A DNA stretch of 64,000 bases, from NCBI GenBank assembly GCA_001692895.1, contig KV748189.1, forward strand, positions 2,240,432 through 2,304,431. Reading direction: 5' to 3'. Position numbers and translations under genes: made by a program. The stretch's first letter is position 1; each line of letters opens with the position of its first letter. Positions 49,863 to 60,391 of the stretch are shown here, piece after piece. The stretch is from Cenococcum geophilum 1.58 (lineage: Eukaryota > Ascomycota > Dothideomycetes > Gloniales > Gloniaceae). The notes under the pieces are model-generated. The model was given only the letters and a program-made list of their open reading frames with translations. It was not told the origin of the DNA and did no database searches.

Positions 49863-50206
49863 CGGAGGTCGCTGTCATAAGTTCTTGCACCTTCCTAATT
49901 AGGAAATTAAGCAACTGCGCACGCGCAATCACGGGTGCGCAGCTATAAATGCGTAATTTTTAGCACTGCTACATAAGCTGTAATACCGGCTGCGTAAATT
50001 ACAGCACTAATAAATTTTAATAAATTTTAAGTTATAATAACTACCTTAATACTATTAATTATATTATAGATTTAACTTAGAATTTATATAAAGCTTATAA
50101 ACTTTTATATAAAAATATAAAAATACTTATTTAATAACATATTAAGAGAGTTAGTAACTTAACTTCCTAATTAGGAAGGTGCAAGAACTTATGACAGCGA
50201 CCTCCG
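49863..50206. mobile_element. 344-bp MITE with about 48-bp TIRs and TA target
   Basis: Inverted repeats 49863-49910 and 50157-50206 start CGGAGGTCGCTGTCATAAG and are nearly perfect. Each is flanked by TA (49861-49862 and 50207-50208). The interior is AT-rich and noncoding. The size and TA target suggest a non-autonomous Tc1/mariner relative, but the ends do not match the element at 7413. It lies about 360 bp past the 3' end of the metalloprotease gene. Confidence 0.85.
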
Positions 50207-50565
50207 TATTGAGATCTCATTGTTTCCAGGGCTGTATCTCACTATCCCAGCAGCCATCTTTATTCAGTTTTGACATGATCTGCCTACCTCTGTTAAAACC
50301 GATTCTTTCCAAACTTGAATGATAATTGTAGTGTCTCCGATACCTGACTAATAAAAATATTCATGTTTGCTCCAGGGAGATAAATACCTTGCCACTACAT
50401 CCTTCCTTGTTGCTGAGAGTAGGCTGGGTTGGAATATGATATGGGATCACCACAGAACACTGTGTACAAAACCGCTACTTTCTGCGACAACTTCACCTAG
50501 ATATGGCTTATAGTAGATATCAATTTGACATAACCTACTTAAAGCGTGGCTAGAAGCACCATCGA
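50207..50565. other. 3' flank of the metalloprotease gene
   Basis: Normal composition, no RIP, no frame. Probably holds the 3' untranslated region and terminator; no clear polyadenylation signal stands out. Confidence 0.5.
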
Positions 50566-52551
50566 CTATGTAAACAACTTTTGCAGCTTCTGCTTCTCTG
50601 AATCGGTGATAACAATCTTGTCGTTAACTAGCTTCCTTGCAGCGGTAATATCTGGCTTCCGATCTTCGAAACGCGTTGCCAATCTCTTTGCCTCAACAGC
50701 CGCGTAATGTGGCCGAAGGGTATCATCCTCCAATGCCGCCTGTATCGCCGAGATACCATCCTTGAGATGGTCTCCTCCCAAGACCAACACAAGATGGGCA
50801 TCCGGGGAAGTCAGCAGCTTATGAGCTGCAGCAGCATGGCTCTCATCCTTTGATCCCGTCACCAGCACCGTTGTGAGGCCAACGACACTGGCAACAGCCT
50901 CTTGCACATCCCACTTGACCTCGACACTGACATTGTACAAGCCAGTCGAAGCAAACAGAGCGCCTTCGGCACCGCGCAGAAGGGTAATGGAGGCTGTGGT
51001 CTCCTCTCCCGGCGCTAGCACTTTGTAGGTACCGCCGTCGTTGACAACGATGGACCTGAAGGTCTTGGAGACGCCGGCGGGAGTCATCACTGTGCCCTGG
51101 ATGAAACCAGAGCGGAGACCAATGTCTGCGGGCACCTGCACTGGGAAACCGCCTTTGCCAGCATTATTGCGAAGCTTGAGCTCAAGACGTACTGGAGCGC
51201 CCAGAGGAATCTCGGACAGAGTTGGGGTGACAGAGAGCTCAACGTCTGGCAGGTCAACCGCGTTGTCCGGCGGAGACAGTGCCGGTGTAGCATGGGAAGA
51301 GCCGAATGGCGAGCCACCGGGCCGGACAAATACATCTGGCCAATGCTTCAAGCGGCGAACATCGTCGTCGGCAAAGCTCCATTTGATGTTGTCAGGGAAC
51401 GAAGGCGGAGTGACTTGCCCAGCCTTCGCGATGGTGTCGCTCGTGTCCATGAAGTGCTGGTTGTTCAGATTGTGCTCCAAGCTCAAGGCATGTCCAATCT
51501 CATGCACAGAAGCGCGAAAGTACGCCTCTGGCACCGCTCCAAATCGCTTGCCGCTGACGCGGCCCCAACCGGATTCGATGATCCAGGAAGTGGCAACTGC
51601 TGCACCTTCGCGGGGAATTTTGTCGCTGTCCGTGCCGAATGCATCGTACATAATACCGCGAGGAGTGCTGTCGATCGTCTTCACACACAGCAAATGGAAT
51701 CGCCACTCAGTATCCAAGTTGGCCGAGTCGCGCCAGCGGAGCATGCCGGCATGTAACTCAGCGTCATTCCAACCATCGCCCGAAGGTTCAGCAATGTTGG
51801 TCTGGCTGGGAACCACAGTCAAGTCCCAAGATGCGTTGCCGAACACTTTCTTCCAGTCGAATTGATTGGCTCCGGTGAGGCCATTGTCCAGAGGGCGCTC
51901 GGCATCAGTCACGCTGTCAATTTCGATGGTTGCTTTGCGCAGGAAGCTTGAAATCCATCCTATGGTGAGGCTGCCGATGACAATGCCAGTGGCATCCTTC
52001 ACATTTCCAGTCAGGTAGTCGCGTGCACTTGGATACCCGGCGGGTGGAGTGGCCCAGGTCATCGTGGCCTTGAAAGAGCCTTCATTCGCCCAAGTACCAG
52101 TCCCCCCGGCGGTGACCGGAGGAGTGTACTTCCAGCGATCAAATCCTAACTCGAAGTTGTTGCCGAGAGTGACTCCTTCGAGTATCTTAGTGATGCTCAG
52201 GTAGTACCTGTACCGGGTGATTGGCTGCACGGGGATTCCTGCCTGCGGGCGCGGACCAAGCCCGAGCAAAGGTCCAGGGGTCGGTGGCGGCAGAATGCGA
52301 ATTGGCCGCTGGTAGAGGTCGCCGCTTGCCGTGCGACCGCCGCCGGCGCTCGCAGGGTGCACTTCCACGCGAATGGTGCCGTCGTAGGCGGTAAGCGGAG
52401 AGTTGGACGGATGGAAAGTGGTAAGCCAGGCTCCGCCCCGAAGACTGCGCATCGGCGGAAATGGTGGATCAGTCGGCTCGTCGCTGTTGCCGAAGCTAGA
52501 GGTGCTAGCGCTGGGAAGCACTGAGGGAAGTGGTGGGAAGTTGGAGGCCAT
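50566..52551 (-). CDS. Zinc metalloprotease (metzincin, matrixin-like), 661 aa
   Basis: An intact intronless frame with normal composition and a good start context (TCAATGGCC). Residues 349-360 read VHEIGHALSLEH, the metzincin zinc site HExxHxxGxxH-type: H350, H354 and H360 bind zinc and E351 is the catalytic base. In this copy the usual Gly is Ser or Leu. M368 in HFMDT suits the Met-turn. Residues 1-110 are Pro/Ser/Gly-rich and low complexity. 110-345 is the pre-catalytic part, including the RGIMYDAFG segment. About 440-570 looks like an immunoglobulin-like beta domain (VELSVTPTLSEIPLGAPVRL). 570-661 is Ala/Leu/Asp-rich and helical. There is no N-terminal signal peptide or membrane segment, so it may act inside the cell or leave by an unusual route; a missed upstream exon is possible. 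No operon-like partners. Substrate unknown. Confidence 0.9.
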   Translation of the reverse strand: MASNFPPLPSVLPSASTSSFGNSDEPTDPPFPPMRSLRGGAWLTTFHPSNSPLTAYDGTIRVEVHPASAGGGRTASGDLYQRPIRILPPPTPGPLLGLGPRPQAGIPVQPITRYRYYLSITKILEGVTLGNNFELGFDRWKYTPPVTAGGTGTWANEGSFKATMTWATPPAGYPSARDYLTGNVKDATGIVIGSLTIGWISSFLRKATIEIDSVTDAERPLDNGLTGANQFDWKKVFGNASWDLTVVPSQTNIAEPSGDGWNDAELHAGMLRWRDSANLDTEWRFHLLCVKTIDSTPRGIMYDAFGTDSDKIPREGAAVATSWIIESGWGRVSGKRFGAVPEAYFRASVHEIGHALSLEHNLNNQHFMDTSDTIAKAGQVTPPSFPDNIKWSFADDDVRRLKHWPDVFVRPGGSPFGSSHATPALSPPDNAVDLPDVELSVTPTLSEIPLGAPVRLELKLRNNAGKGGFPVQVPADIGLRSGFIQGTVMTPAGVSKTFRSIVVNDGGTYKVLAPGEETTASITLLRGAEGALFASTGLYNVSVEVKWDVQEAVASVVGLTTVLVTGSKDESHAAAAHKLLTSPDAHLVLVLGGDHLKDGISAIQAALEDDTLRPHYAAVEAKRLATRFEDRKPDITAARKLVNDKIVITDSEKQKLQKLFT

Positions 52552-53190
52552 TGAAACAGATGATTGCGGAAAAAGGGCGGGACGAGTTTGTTCGAACGTT
52601 TGATGCTAGCAAAGATTAAGATTGAACTGATCTCGTTGTCAAAGTTTCGATTCCAACTTCTATACTCTCTGGGCCGTTCGTGGTCTTCTACTCCCTTCTG
52701 GCGCTAATCCCGGCCTCAAGGCTGCCACAGTCGTCTGCTCAGCTCATCGTTGCTTTCGTTGATGGCGAGCGAGCTGAAGTGGGCTGTGGAAGGGTGAATG
52801 ATTGGCTGCCAAAAGCCTACAAACATTATGGCCTCTCAATAGCTCACAAAATGCTTTCGGCGGGCAGAGAAAGGCAACGTGAATCCGAGAGAACCGTCTT
52901 GGCTAGGTTAGCTTTGGCTGGGGCTGAGAAGCTCAAGCTCAGCCTGGTGTACAGCTAGCGGCGACGAGCCAGCCTTATGGACTCTTGGCCCTGCACGATC
53001 TGTAGGCACGCTAGTGTTCGTATGCATTTGCTTATTCTTCAAGGTAAGAACAATAATTCAACTAGGCGAAGTGGCGTGGCCAGCTGTCATTTCCTTTCGT
53101 GTTGACCGGTGAGTTTGGCGACGTGCTTAATCCCTGACTTGAAGAATGATGTGACACGCAGGGCTGAGGCCTCTGAGAATCTAGATCTGA
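52552..53190. other. 5' flank of the metalloprotease gene, no gene seen
   Basis: Normal composition. A 92-codon plus-strand frame (52680-52958) has no family resemblance and no splice or Kozak support. Likely the promoter region of the metalloprotease gene; no convincing TATA box. Confidence 0.5.
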
Positions 53191-53192
53191 AA

Positions 53193-53643
53193 CTGCATAG
53201 CTGCTCTCAAGCTTTGAGACAACTTACAGTTATCAAGGCCGATGGAATGAGGCTGAAGAGCTCTTTGCGCAAATGAAGCTTCGCAAGAAGGTGCTCGGTC
53301 CGGAGTATCCACGAACGCTGATTAGCATGAATCAACTGGCGGTGACGTACAGGAATCAAGGCCGGTGGACAGAGGCGGAACAGTTGGGGGTACTGGTGAT
53401 GGAGACGAGCAGGAAGAAGCTGGGAGCGAACCATCCAGACACGCTAACCAGCATGCACGATCTTGCTTTCACCTGGAAAAAACAGTGCAGGGACGCGGAA
53501 GCTGTAAGATTGATGAAGGAATGTGTACGCCTTCGACAGTGGATCATAGGTGCTCAGCATCCCGATTTCATTTCTTCCTCAAAAAATATGGGCGAGCTGG
53601 GAGGCGGAGCCGCTGTACGCTGGTGCCACGGCTTGGGGGTGTG
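53193..53643 (+). pseudogene. TPR (kinesin light chain type) C-terminal remnant
   Basis: An open frame from about 53193 (ATG at 53273 is internal) encodes about three 42-residue tetratricopeptide repeats: TYSYQGRWNEAEELFAQMKL, then LGPEYPRTLISMNQLAVTYR, then LGANHPDTLTSMHDLAFTW and LIGAQHPD-like IGAQHPDFISSSKN. This repeat form ends fungal STAND/NLR-type receptors and related proteins. The N-terminal NB-ARC/NACHT and effector domains are missing upstream, and the stop comes after the unrelated tail GELGGGAAVRWCHGLGV. It therefore looks like a truncated fragment rather than a working gene. No RIP seen. Confidence 0.75.
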
Positions 53644-53801
53644 ACTAGGAGCACAAGTACTGTATCACATATCCACCCCTGCTGATAACGCACTCGTACC
53701 CCGCACTCGGTCGCGCAGCGACCGCCCCCGAGTACCCTCGCACGTGATTTTGGGCGAAAAGGTACATAATTTAAATTTGATCGGTAACGTAAGTGACAGA
53801 G

Positions 53802-54084
53802 CTCTCACGGAGAAAAAGGTGGCCGATATTCGTCCATGCGCCCGCACTAAAATCGTTCAATTTTTCTACCTAGCTAGTACCTAGTCATTAGTCCGCAAAA
53901 AGCTCCTGCAGGGGTGTATAAGAGCACGCGACTGATTTGCGTACTTTAATTACCTTATAAGAAGGCATTGTGAGGTGTGAGAGTGGTAATAAGTGTCCTG
54001 TTTACATCAAAATAGTGTGAACAGACTGCGCTCGCTTGGTGGGCGCACGGACGAATATCAGCCACCTTTTTCTCCGGGTGAGAG
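53802..54084. mobile_element. 283-bp MITE with 5-bp target duplication CAGAG
   Basis: Inverted repeats of about 45 bp (53802-53846 and about 54039-54084) start CTCTCACGGAGAAAAAGG, with a 2-bp gap in one arm. CAGAG is directly repeated outside (53797-53801 and 54085-54089). The interior is noncoding. The TIR and 5-bp duplication set it apart from the MITE at 49863. Confidence 0.8.
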
Positions 54085-54287
54085 CAGAGTTATGATGGCG
54101 ATAGGGTTATGACGGTCGGCTAGTACCGCCTTCCTAATTGGGCTCACGAACACCAAATTACTGCCGAATGCCCGATTGTAGGTAAAATACTAGTAAAAGG
54201 CATCGCACGGCATCACGATATTACTGAGGTTTTATGAAGCCTTAATTTAATATAATAGAGGCCCTATATCAATATTTTTTGGTGTTT
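54085..54287. other. Short gap before the pogo transposase
   Basis: Normal composition up to about 54230, then TA-rich. No gene seen. Confidence 0.4.
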
Positions 54288-56450
54288 TTAGTACCAACTA
54301 ACATCCTCGTCTACATCCGACACCTTATCGTTGCTTAATCTACCTAGCTTATCGTCTACTTTATTGTCGTCTACTTCCTCATCGTCTACTTCCTTATCGT
54401 CCACTTCCTTATCTGCCTGTGTAGACTGCTAAGAGGCCTCTTTTGCCTTCTTTGCAGCGTCTGGTAGAGCCTTAGAGCGAGCCATAGCCTCTATAGCTGC
54501 TGCGAAGGAGTCCTCTCATTGCTTCTGTAGTATTGCTAAGACTTCTGCTTTAAGGTTCGCCTCCTCTACTGCTTAAGCAGCTGCTATATAAGCTTTTATA
54601 GTCTTCTTTTTATTTAATATATTACTTATAGTTACCGATACCTTCTACGCTCTTTTTGTAGCTTAATTAGCCTCTCCTAGGTCCTTTTTATGTTGATCTG
54701 CAGCCTTTTTAGCCTTTATAGCAGCAGCCCAAGCCTTCTTCCTTTCTTAAACTTGTGCCTAAGCAATTATAGCTATTTCCTTTTTCTCCTTTTTACGCTG
54801 CTGTCTGGTATTCTTGGTCCTCTACTTAGCCTCCTCTACAGCCTCCCTAGCGTCGATAAGTGCTTTAGCTTATTTAGTAGTAAGGACTAATTTAGTAAAA
54901 AGTACCACCCGCTTCTTTTTTTCTTGGCTCTCTTATCTATAGCGCCGTTATAAAGCTCTGTATTTTCTGGCTATAGTATTTCTATACCTTTATCTATTAT
55001 ATCTATATGGCCTATAAGCTTCCTAATAACAACATTAATTGCTTTAGTAGTGGTATCTAAATAATAGATTATATAGCTATACCAAGCTCAATTAGAGTGG
55101 CTTTTTAGAATCTTTAGATATAGAGGTAAGGATAAAAGCGTTGGTTTATTTAAGGGCTAGGGTATATATAGTCGCGCATAGGAAGATTGCCTATAAGGTA
55201 TTAAAGGACTTAATTAGGGTTAAAAGGAAAAAGGCCTACAGCTTTAAATGCACTATTAATAAGTTTAGGTGTATATATTCAAGGCCTAATCTCGCCCAGG
55301 ATTTATAGAAAGTAATCTCTATTAATATCAGTAACACCGCAAGCTAAGTATTTATCGACTTTAGCTAAATATAGGCGCTTAACTACCGAAAAGATAACAA
55401 GATCTAGAGGCTATATAGAAAGTAGGTTAAGTAAGGTAAAAGATATATAGGAATAATCTTATACTTCTAGCAGAACTCTATAAACTTAATATTAGTATAA
55501 AAGATATACCCATCTATAATAAGCAATCGGTAGCTATAGTATTTAATATTTAGTGTATTAATTTTAGAGGCCTCCTATACCTCTGTCTGTTAAGTATAAC
55601 GCTTAAAATAATAAAGCCACTTAAGGCCCATTTCTTTATTTAACTAGCCATTCTTTATTATTCCAATTAAGCACTTACCTATAGCTTCCTCTACTGTTTC
55701 CTATAGTATATTTATATACTACTTCCCTTTAAAAATAATAAACGGTAAAATTATCTATCCATGCATGCTAATTAAGTTAATTTAGGTAACCTACTCCCTA
55801 TTGCCGTTAATTGTCTTAAAGTTAATAATTCTGCCTCTTAGTATAACTACTTTTATAAAAAAAGCTAGTCCTATTATATAGCCTATCCTATCTATATTCT
55901 ACCTATTAAATTCACTAATATTATATTAGGTAATATCGTCGGTATAGTTAGCAAAGAATCTCTAAATAAGGCCGGGATTGTTGCCCGCAAGAGCTTATTC
56001 TTAATTAATTAAACGTATATAGTAGTAATAAAGCTTATTCTACCGTTTTAGGAAGTTATACACCTACTTTATACTAAGAGGGTCAACATAGACGTGTTAA
56101 GGAAGGTTAGCGTACTCCTAGTAAAGAACTACTATAGTAATTAATTAAACGGTATGCTGCCGATATAGAAATCCGGCGTTTATAAGATATATAAGGTGTT
56201 AAATAATTACATTTTCGCTAGCAACGGTAATACGATTCTAGTTAGTATAGGCGACTTTATAGGGCTATTGCTTTCTATTAAAACGGCGTTAAAATATCTA
56301 TAGATCTACCTTATAGGTATTTGTATAAGTTTCTCAATCTTTATAGAGCCTAAAATGCTAGGTAATAATAGCGCTTTATATTTTCTCTTTCCTGCTAAAT
56401 TATAGGAGCTAGTGGGGCATTATAGTGTTAGTAAAATATTTTTTAATTTA
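54288..56450 (-). pseudogene. pogo/Fot1-like DDE transposase (RIPed)
   Basis: On the minus strand, about 56430-56000 reads as the N-terminal HTH/CENP-B-like DNA-binding part (MDAGFPYRQHTVRLI-like and RQHTV, then NFLKRQNKLYYYY). The DDE_1 domain follows at about 55930-55300: a decayed NMDEKG block, LTLRQLTAI.., MHGWIILPFIIFKGK, then LLIIDGYIFYTNIKFIEFC with the second Asp, and PYLTYFL.PLD with the third. The C-terminal 54900-54300 is Lys/Ala-rich coiled coil ending in repeated VDDKEVDD-type acidic units. The stop is at 54288-54290. RIP stops are present. TIRs of this element were not identified. The start is approximate. Confidence 0.85.
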
Positions 56451-57231
56451 GTTATAAGCTGTTAGGTAAAACCTAAGTAGATAGTTATATAGCTATAAGG
56501 TACGGGCGATTTAGGGGTAACTCGCCTATAAGGTATATGCCCTGCATATACCTAGGGAAAACCCTTCCTACCTCGCATATAGACTCCTCCTTTTTCCTTA
56601 AGGATTTGTCTCTATCTATATAATATACCTATTATTCTATTATTGGACTCCTTATCTATATTCTTACCTTATATTTAAATCCTTTCTAATCCCCTTAGGA
56701 GAATAGCCGGTTTAATTTTTCTATAATGCCTTTAAAAAGAAAACCAACGCCTATACCTAACGGTAATACGCTAGCGATATAACTATAGAACGCCTTAGAA
56801 TCTAGTGTAGATAAAACCGCTAGAAGTATACTAGTAGTATTTAAACTACCTCCTAAACCTTAAAACGATTAGATATCTATCACGGCACTAACCTAACGCA
56901 TACTGTTTTATACTGTCTCGTACTATTTCCTACTATTAGCTGGCCTACCACTAGCGACTTAGCGGCCGGCCCTACTATTTATATACAATACCCCCTTTCC
57001 ACCTTCTTCCCCTCTTTATACCACAACGTAGTTATTTAGTCTACTTTATTGCAGCACTGTGACAGTTTATGGTATCTTTAATTTGCGCCCCGTCGCGATT
57101 ACTAATTCCTTATACCCTAGCTAATTAACCTCCGCCCCAAAGCAATCGCGACCTGCGCGCGCCTCTACTAAAACCAATACATCCCTAGCATAGTCCTAGA
57201 ACGATTCTTAGTTTTTACCTAGCGCCTAAAT
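56451..57231. other. Noncoding RIPed DNA; likely 5' end of the next gypsy element
   Basis: No gene seen. CTGTGACAGTTTATGGTATC at about 57056-57075 could be an LTR end followed by a primer-binding site, given that gag starts at 57232; this is a guess. Confidence 0.35.
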
Positions 57232-58024
57232 GGGCGACATTAATAACGCCGAAATGGCTAAAACTTAGAACCCCTACGATGTCTTTATAGACCTCTTTAT
57301 AGAGACATACCCTAATATTATATAGATAATCCGCCGCTCCCCACCGTACCTAAAGACCTTTAAGCTTAGCAAAGCTTACCTTACCCTTATTAACTATACT
57401 AACGAGTTCCTTAATAATATTAAAGTAGGACTACAGTGTATATATAATACAAACACCGCTAATAAGAAAGCTAACAAAAACCTTAGTACCCTTATTGCTT
57501 CCTAAATAGGAACTATTAACTCCTAAACAGAGACTATTACCGTTCTAAAATAATTAACCCTTATAATAATGGTAGTAACCTAGTAGAAAAAACGGAGATT
57601 TAAAGACCCGCCAATATTTAGCGGAAAAGGTACCCCGCTAGAATAATAAGCTAATTTTAAGACCTAGTATATTAAGATTAAAGGAGTCTTTAACCGGGAC
57701 TGGGATTACTTTAATATAGTTTAGTCCTAAATCCTTTATATCTCGGATATACTAGAAGATAAGGCCTATAAGTTTATTAAGTAGGGCTTAGAGCTTATAT
57801 ACAAGAACCCAAACAATACATCTATATAGAAATGGCCTACTAAGGAAGATATGCTTAAAGACCTTACTGCCTACTATAAGGTCCTTAATATAACCTAGGT
57901 CGCAAAGAATAAGCTTAACTATTTCCCCTAGGGCAAGCATAATTACTAGTCCTGGAAGGGAGAGCTTAATAAGCTAATAATCCGCGCTAAGAAGATAGAT
58001 AAATAGAAAGTGAACCTACTCTCA
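57232..58024 (+). pseudogene. Ty3/gypsy gag, N-terminal part (element G)
   Basis: An ATG at 57232 begins MGDINNAEMAKT. Then, through stops, PPIFSGKGTPLE, DILEDKAYKFIK and KVLNIT.VAKNKL, a capsid-like Gag. The frame is cut at 58024 by the satellite element. Confidence 0.75.
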
Positions 58025-58351
58025 TCGGCAAAATATGGTACCCTTTCAATGGCCTTAATGGTTGGTGGTTGACGCAATTAGCGCGTAGTTGAGGGCATTT
58101 AGCAACTCGACCGACTAGCCTATGTCGTGTTTTTTTAACACGCAGCCTATACGCAGCCTACGCGCAACCTGCGCGTAACCTGCGCACAACCTGCCAGTAA
58201 TCTACGCATTTAGCAACCATAATTATATTTACCTCTTTTATACTAATAATATATTTTAAATAAATAAAAGCTATTTTAAAGCTATTTATAAGGCTAGCAA
58301 AATAAATATTATTATTTTAGATAATTTAATATAATATAGCAATGGTTCTCT

Positions 58352-58745
58352 TCTACCTATCTACCTATTAACTTACCTGCCTATATCGCCTACCTATTTA
58401 TATTGCCTACCTATTTATATCTACCTATTTATATTTACCTACCTATCTATATCTGCCTACCTATCTATATTTACCTACCCGTTAGTATTTACCTACTTAT
58501 CTATATCTGCTTACCTATTTATATCTACCTACCTATTTATATCTACTTGTCTATATCTACCTACCTATTTATATCTACCTACCCGTTAGTATCTACCTAC
58601 CTATCTATATCTGCTTGCCTATCTGCATTTACTTACCTATTTATATCTACCTGCCTATTTATATCTGCTTACCTATCTATATTTACCTACCTATCTATAT
58701 CTACCTACCCGTTAGTATTTACCTGTTTATGCCTACCTGTCTATA
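58352..58745 (+). repeat. 18-bp CTACCTAYCTATATNTAC array (copy 1)
   Basis: About 20 imperfect units. A 118-codon frame (58403-58759; Tyr/Leu/Pro/Ile repeats) is a by-product. Confidence 0.9.
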
Positions 58746-58805
58746 CTACCTTAATTTAATCAATTAATTAAATCGTTTATAGTGTTGGCTGGCTAGTTAT
58801 TATTA

Positions 58806-59335
58806 TCTAGCTCTGGCGAGGGTTGTCTGGTTCTGGCGACGGTCGTCTAGTTCTAGTGACGGTCGTCTAGCTTTAGTAACGGTTGTCTAGTTCTGGTAAC
58901 GGTTGTCTAGTTCTAGCGACGGTCGTCTAGTTCTGGTAACGGTCGTCTGGCTAGCGACGGTCGTCTGGTTCTGGCGACGGTCGTCTAATTCTGGTAACGG
59001 TCGTCTGGCTGGCGACGGTTATCTGGTTTTGGCAACAGTTGTCTGGTTCTGGTAACGGTCGTCTGGCTAGCAACGGTTGTCTAGTTCTAGTAACGGTCGT
59101 CTAGCTAGCGACGGTCGTCTGGTTCTGGCGACGATTGTTTAGCTCTAGCAACGGTCGTCTGGTTCTGGTAACGGTCGTCTAGCTGGCGACGGTCGTCTGG
59201 TTTTGGCGACAATCGTCTAGCTCTGGCAACGGTCGTCTAGTTTTGGTAACGGTCGTCTGGCTGGCGATAGTCGTCTGGTTCTGGTAACGGTTATCTGGTT
59301 CTAGCGACGGTTGTCTAGTTCTAGTAACGGTCCTC
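58806..59335 (+). repeat. 18-20-bp GGTCGTCTGGTTCTGGYRAC array (copy 1)
   Basis: 20-bp units with TTCTGG alternate with 18-bp units with CTAG/CTGG (GGTCGTCTGGCTAGCGAC). About 27 units. Confidence 0.9.
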
Positions 59336-59462
59336 TGCTAGCTGCCGTTCTAGTGCCTCCCTAGGTAGGGAGGATATAAAGAAGGAAGGAAGGGTAAAAA
59401 ATAAGGTGGCTATATAGGGTAGAGGCACGTGTAGAGGCTATTGGGAATATAGCGGGGACCCG

Positions 59463-59847
59463 ATGCAGAGCTTCGTGTAGAGCCTCTGTACGCAGAGCTT
59501 CGCGCAGAGCCTCGTGCAGAGCCTCTATACGTAGAGCTTCTCGCAGAGCCTCGTGCAGAGCCTCTGTACGCAAAGCTTCGCGTAGACCCTCGCGCAGACC
59601 CTCGCGCAGACCCTTATGCAGAGCTTCGTGCAGAGCTTTATATAGAGCCTCTATACGCAGAGCTTTGTATAGAGCCTCGTGTAGAGCCTTATATAAAGCT
59701 TTATATAGAGCTTTATACAGAGCCTCTATGCGCAGAGCTTTATATAGAGCTTTATATAGAGCCTCTATGCGCAGAGCTTTGTATAGAGCCTCTATATGCA
59801 GAGCTTTATATAAAGCTTCGTGTAGAGCCTTATATAGAGCCTCTAAG
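59463..59847 (-). repeat. 12-15-bp AGAGCYTCGTGY array (copy 1)
   Basis: Complement of the AAGCTCTACACG family at 26812 and 49286. Open on the minus strand at one end and on the plus strand at the other, purely because of the unit length. Confidence 0.9.
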
Positions 59848-59969
59848 TAATAAGACTATAAGATTGTATAAGATTGTATAAGATTGTATAAGATTATATA
59901 TAATAGTTAAATATATAGTATATAACTTTACCTTAATCGCACGTTAAGAAATATACAGTTAGCTTTTAA

Positions 59970-60365
59970 AGTTGTTAAGTAGGTTAACTATATATTAAGT
60001 TAGTTAAATTATATATTAAGTAAGTTAACTGTATATTAAGTTAGTTAAATTACATATTAAGTAGGTCAACTACGTATTAAGTTAGTTAAATTGTATATTA
60101 AGTAGGTTAACTACATATTAAGTTAGTTAAATTACATATTAAGTAGGTTAACTACATATTAAGTTAGTTAAATTATATATTAAGTAGGTTAAACTGCGTA
60201 TTAAGTTAGTTAAATTGTATATTAAGTAGGTTAACTACGTGTTAAGTTAATTAAATTATATATTAAGTAGGTCAACTACGTATTAAGTTAGTTAAATTAT
60301 ATATTAAGTAGGTTAACTACGTATTAAATTAGTTAATTACGTGTTAAGTTAGTTAAATTGCATAT
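59970..60365 (+). repeat. 41-bp TTAAGTAGGTTAACTACGTA array (copy 1)
   Basis: About ten units, each made of two half-units (AAGTTAGTTAAATTATATATT and AAGTAGGTTAACTACGTATT). Confidence 0.9.
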
Positions 60366-60391
60366 TAATTACGCGAAACGCGAAAACTAAA

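Larger units (their letters stand above)
58025..60391 (+). mobile_element. Composite minisatellite element, copy 1
   Basis: Inserted in gag of element G. It begins TCGGCAAAATATGGTACC, identical to copy 2 at 61380. Order: leader with CGCAACCTGCGCGTA-type units (about 58140-58205); CTACCTATCTATAT array (58352-58745); GGTCGTCTGG array (58806-59335); conserved 125-bp block; AGAGCYTC array (59463-59847); conserved spacer; TTAAGTAGGTTAACTA array (59970-60365); a CGCGAAACGCG hairpin (60372-60382) and CTAA. Removing 58025-60391 keeps the flanking gag reading in frame. No coding seen. Confidence 0.7.

Noticed and set aside
51041-51865. Long plus-strand frame opposite the metalloprotease gene (also 51292-51756 and the 51087-51706 minus frames)
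   Set aside because: Shadows of a GC-rich real gene; their translations have no family resemblance, while the minus frame shows the zinc-site motif.
52680-52958. 92-codon frame upstream of the metalloprotease
   Set aside because: No homology seen, weak start context; more likely promoter DNA.
54690-54890. Ser/Leu-rich plus frame
   Set aside because: Antisense of the Lys/Ala-rich C-terminal part of the pogo transposase.
57056-57075. LTR end and tRNA primer site of element G
   Set aside because: No partner LTR in the window and no tRNA match I can verify; left as a guess in the intergenic entry.
58403-58759. Tyr/Leu/Pro-rich 118-codon frame, and the 148-codon EALYKAL frame at 63092-63538
   Set aside because: Open only because the repeat units are multiples of three; copies are not conserved as proteins.
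58352-60365. CRISPR-like array
   Set aside because: Units are contiguous, without unique spacers, in a eukaryotic RIPed context; these are minisatellites.
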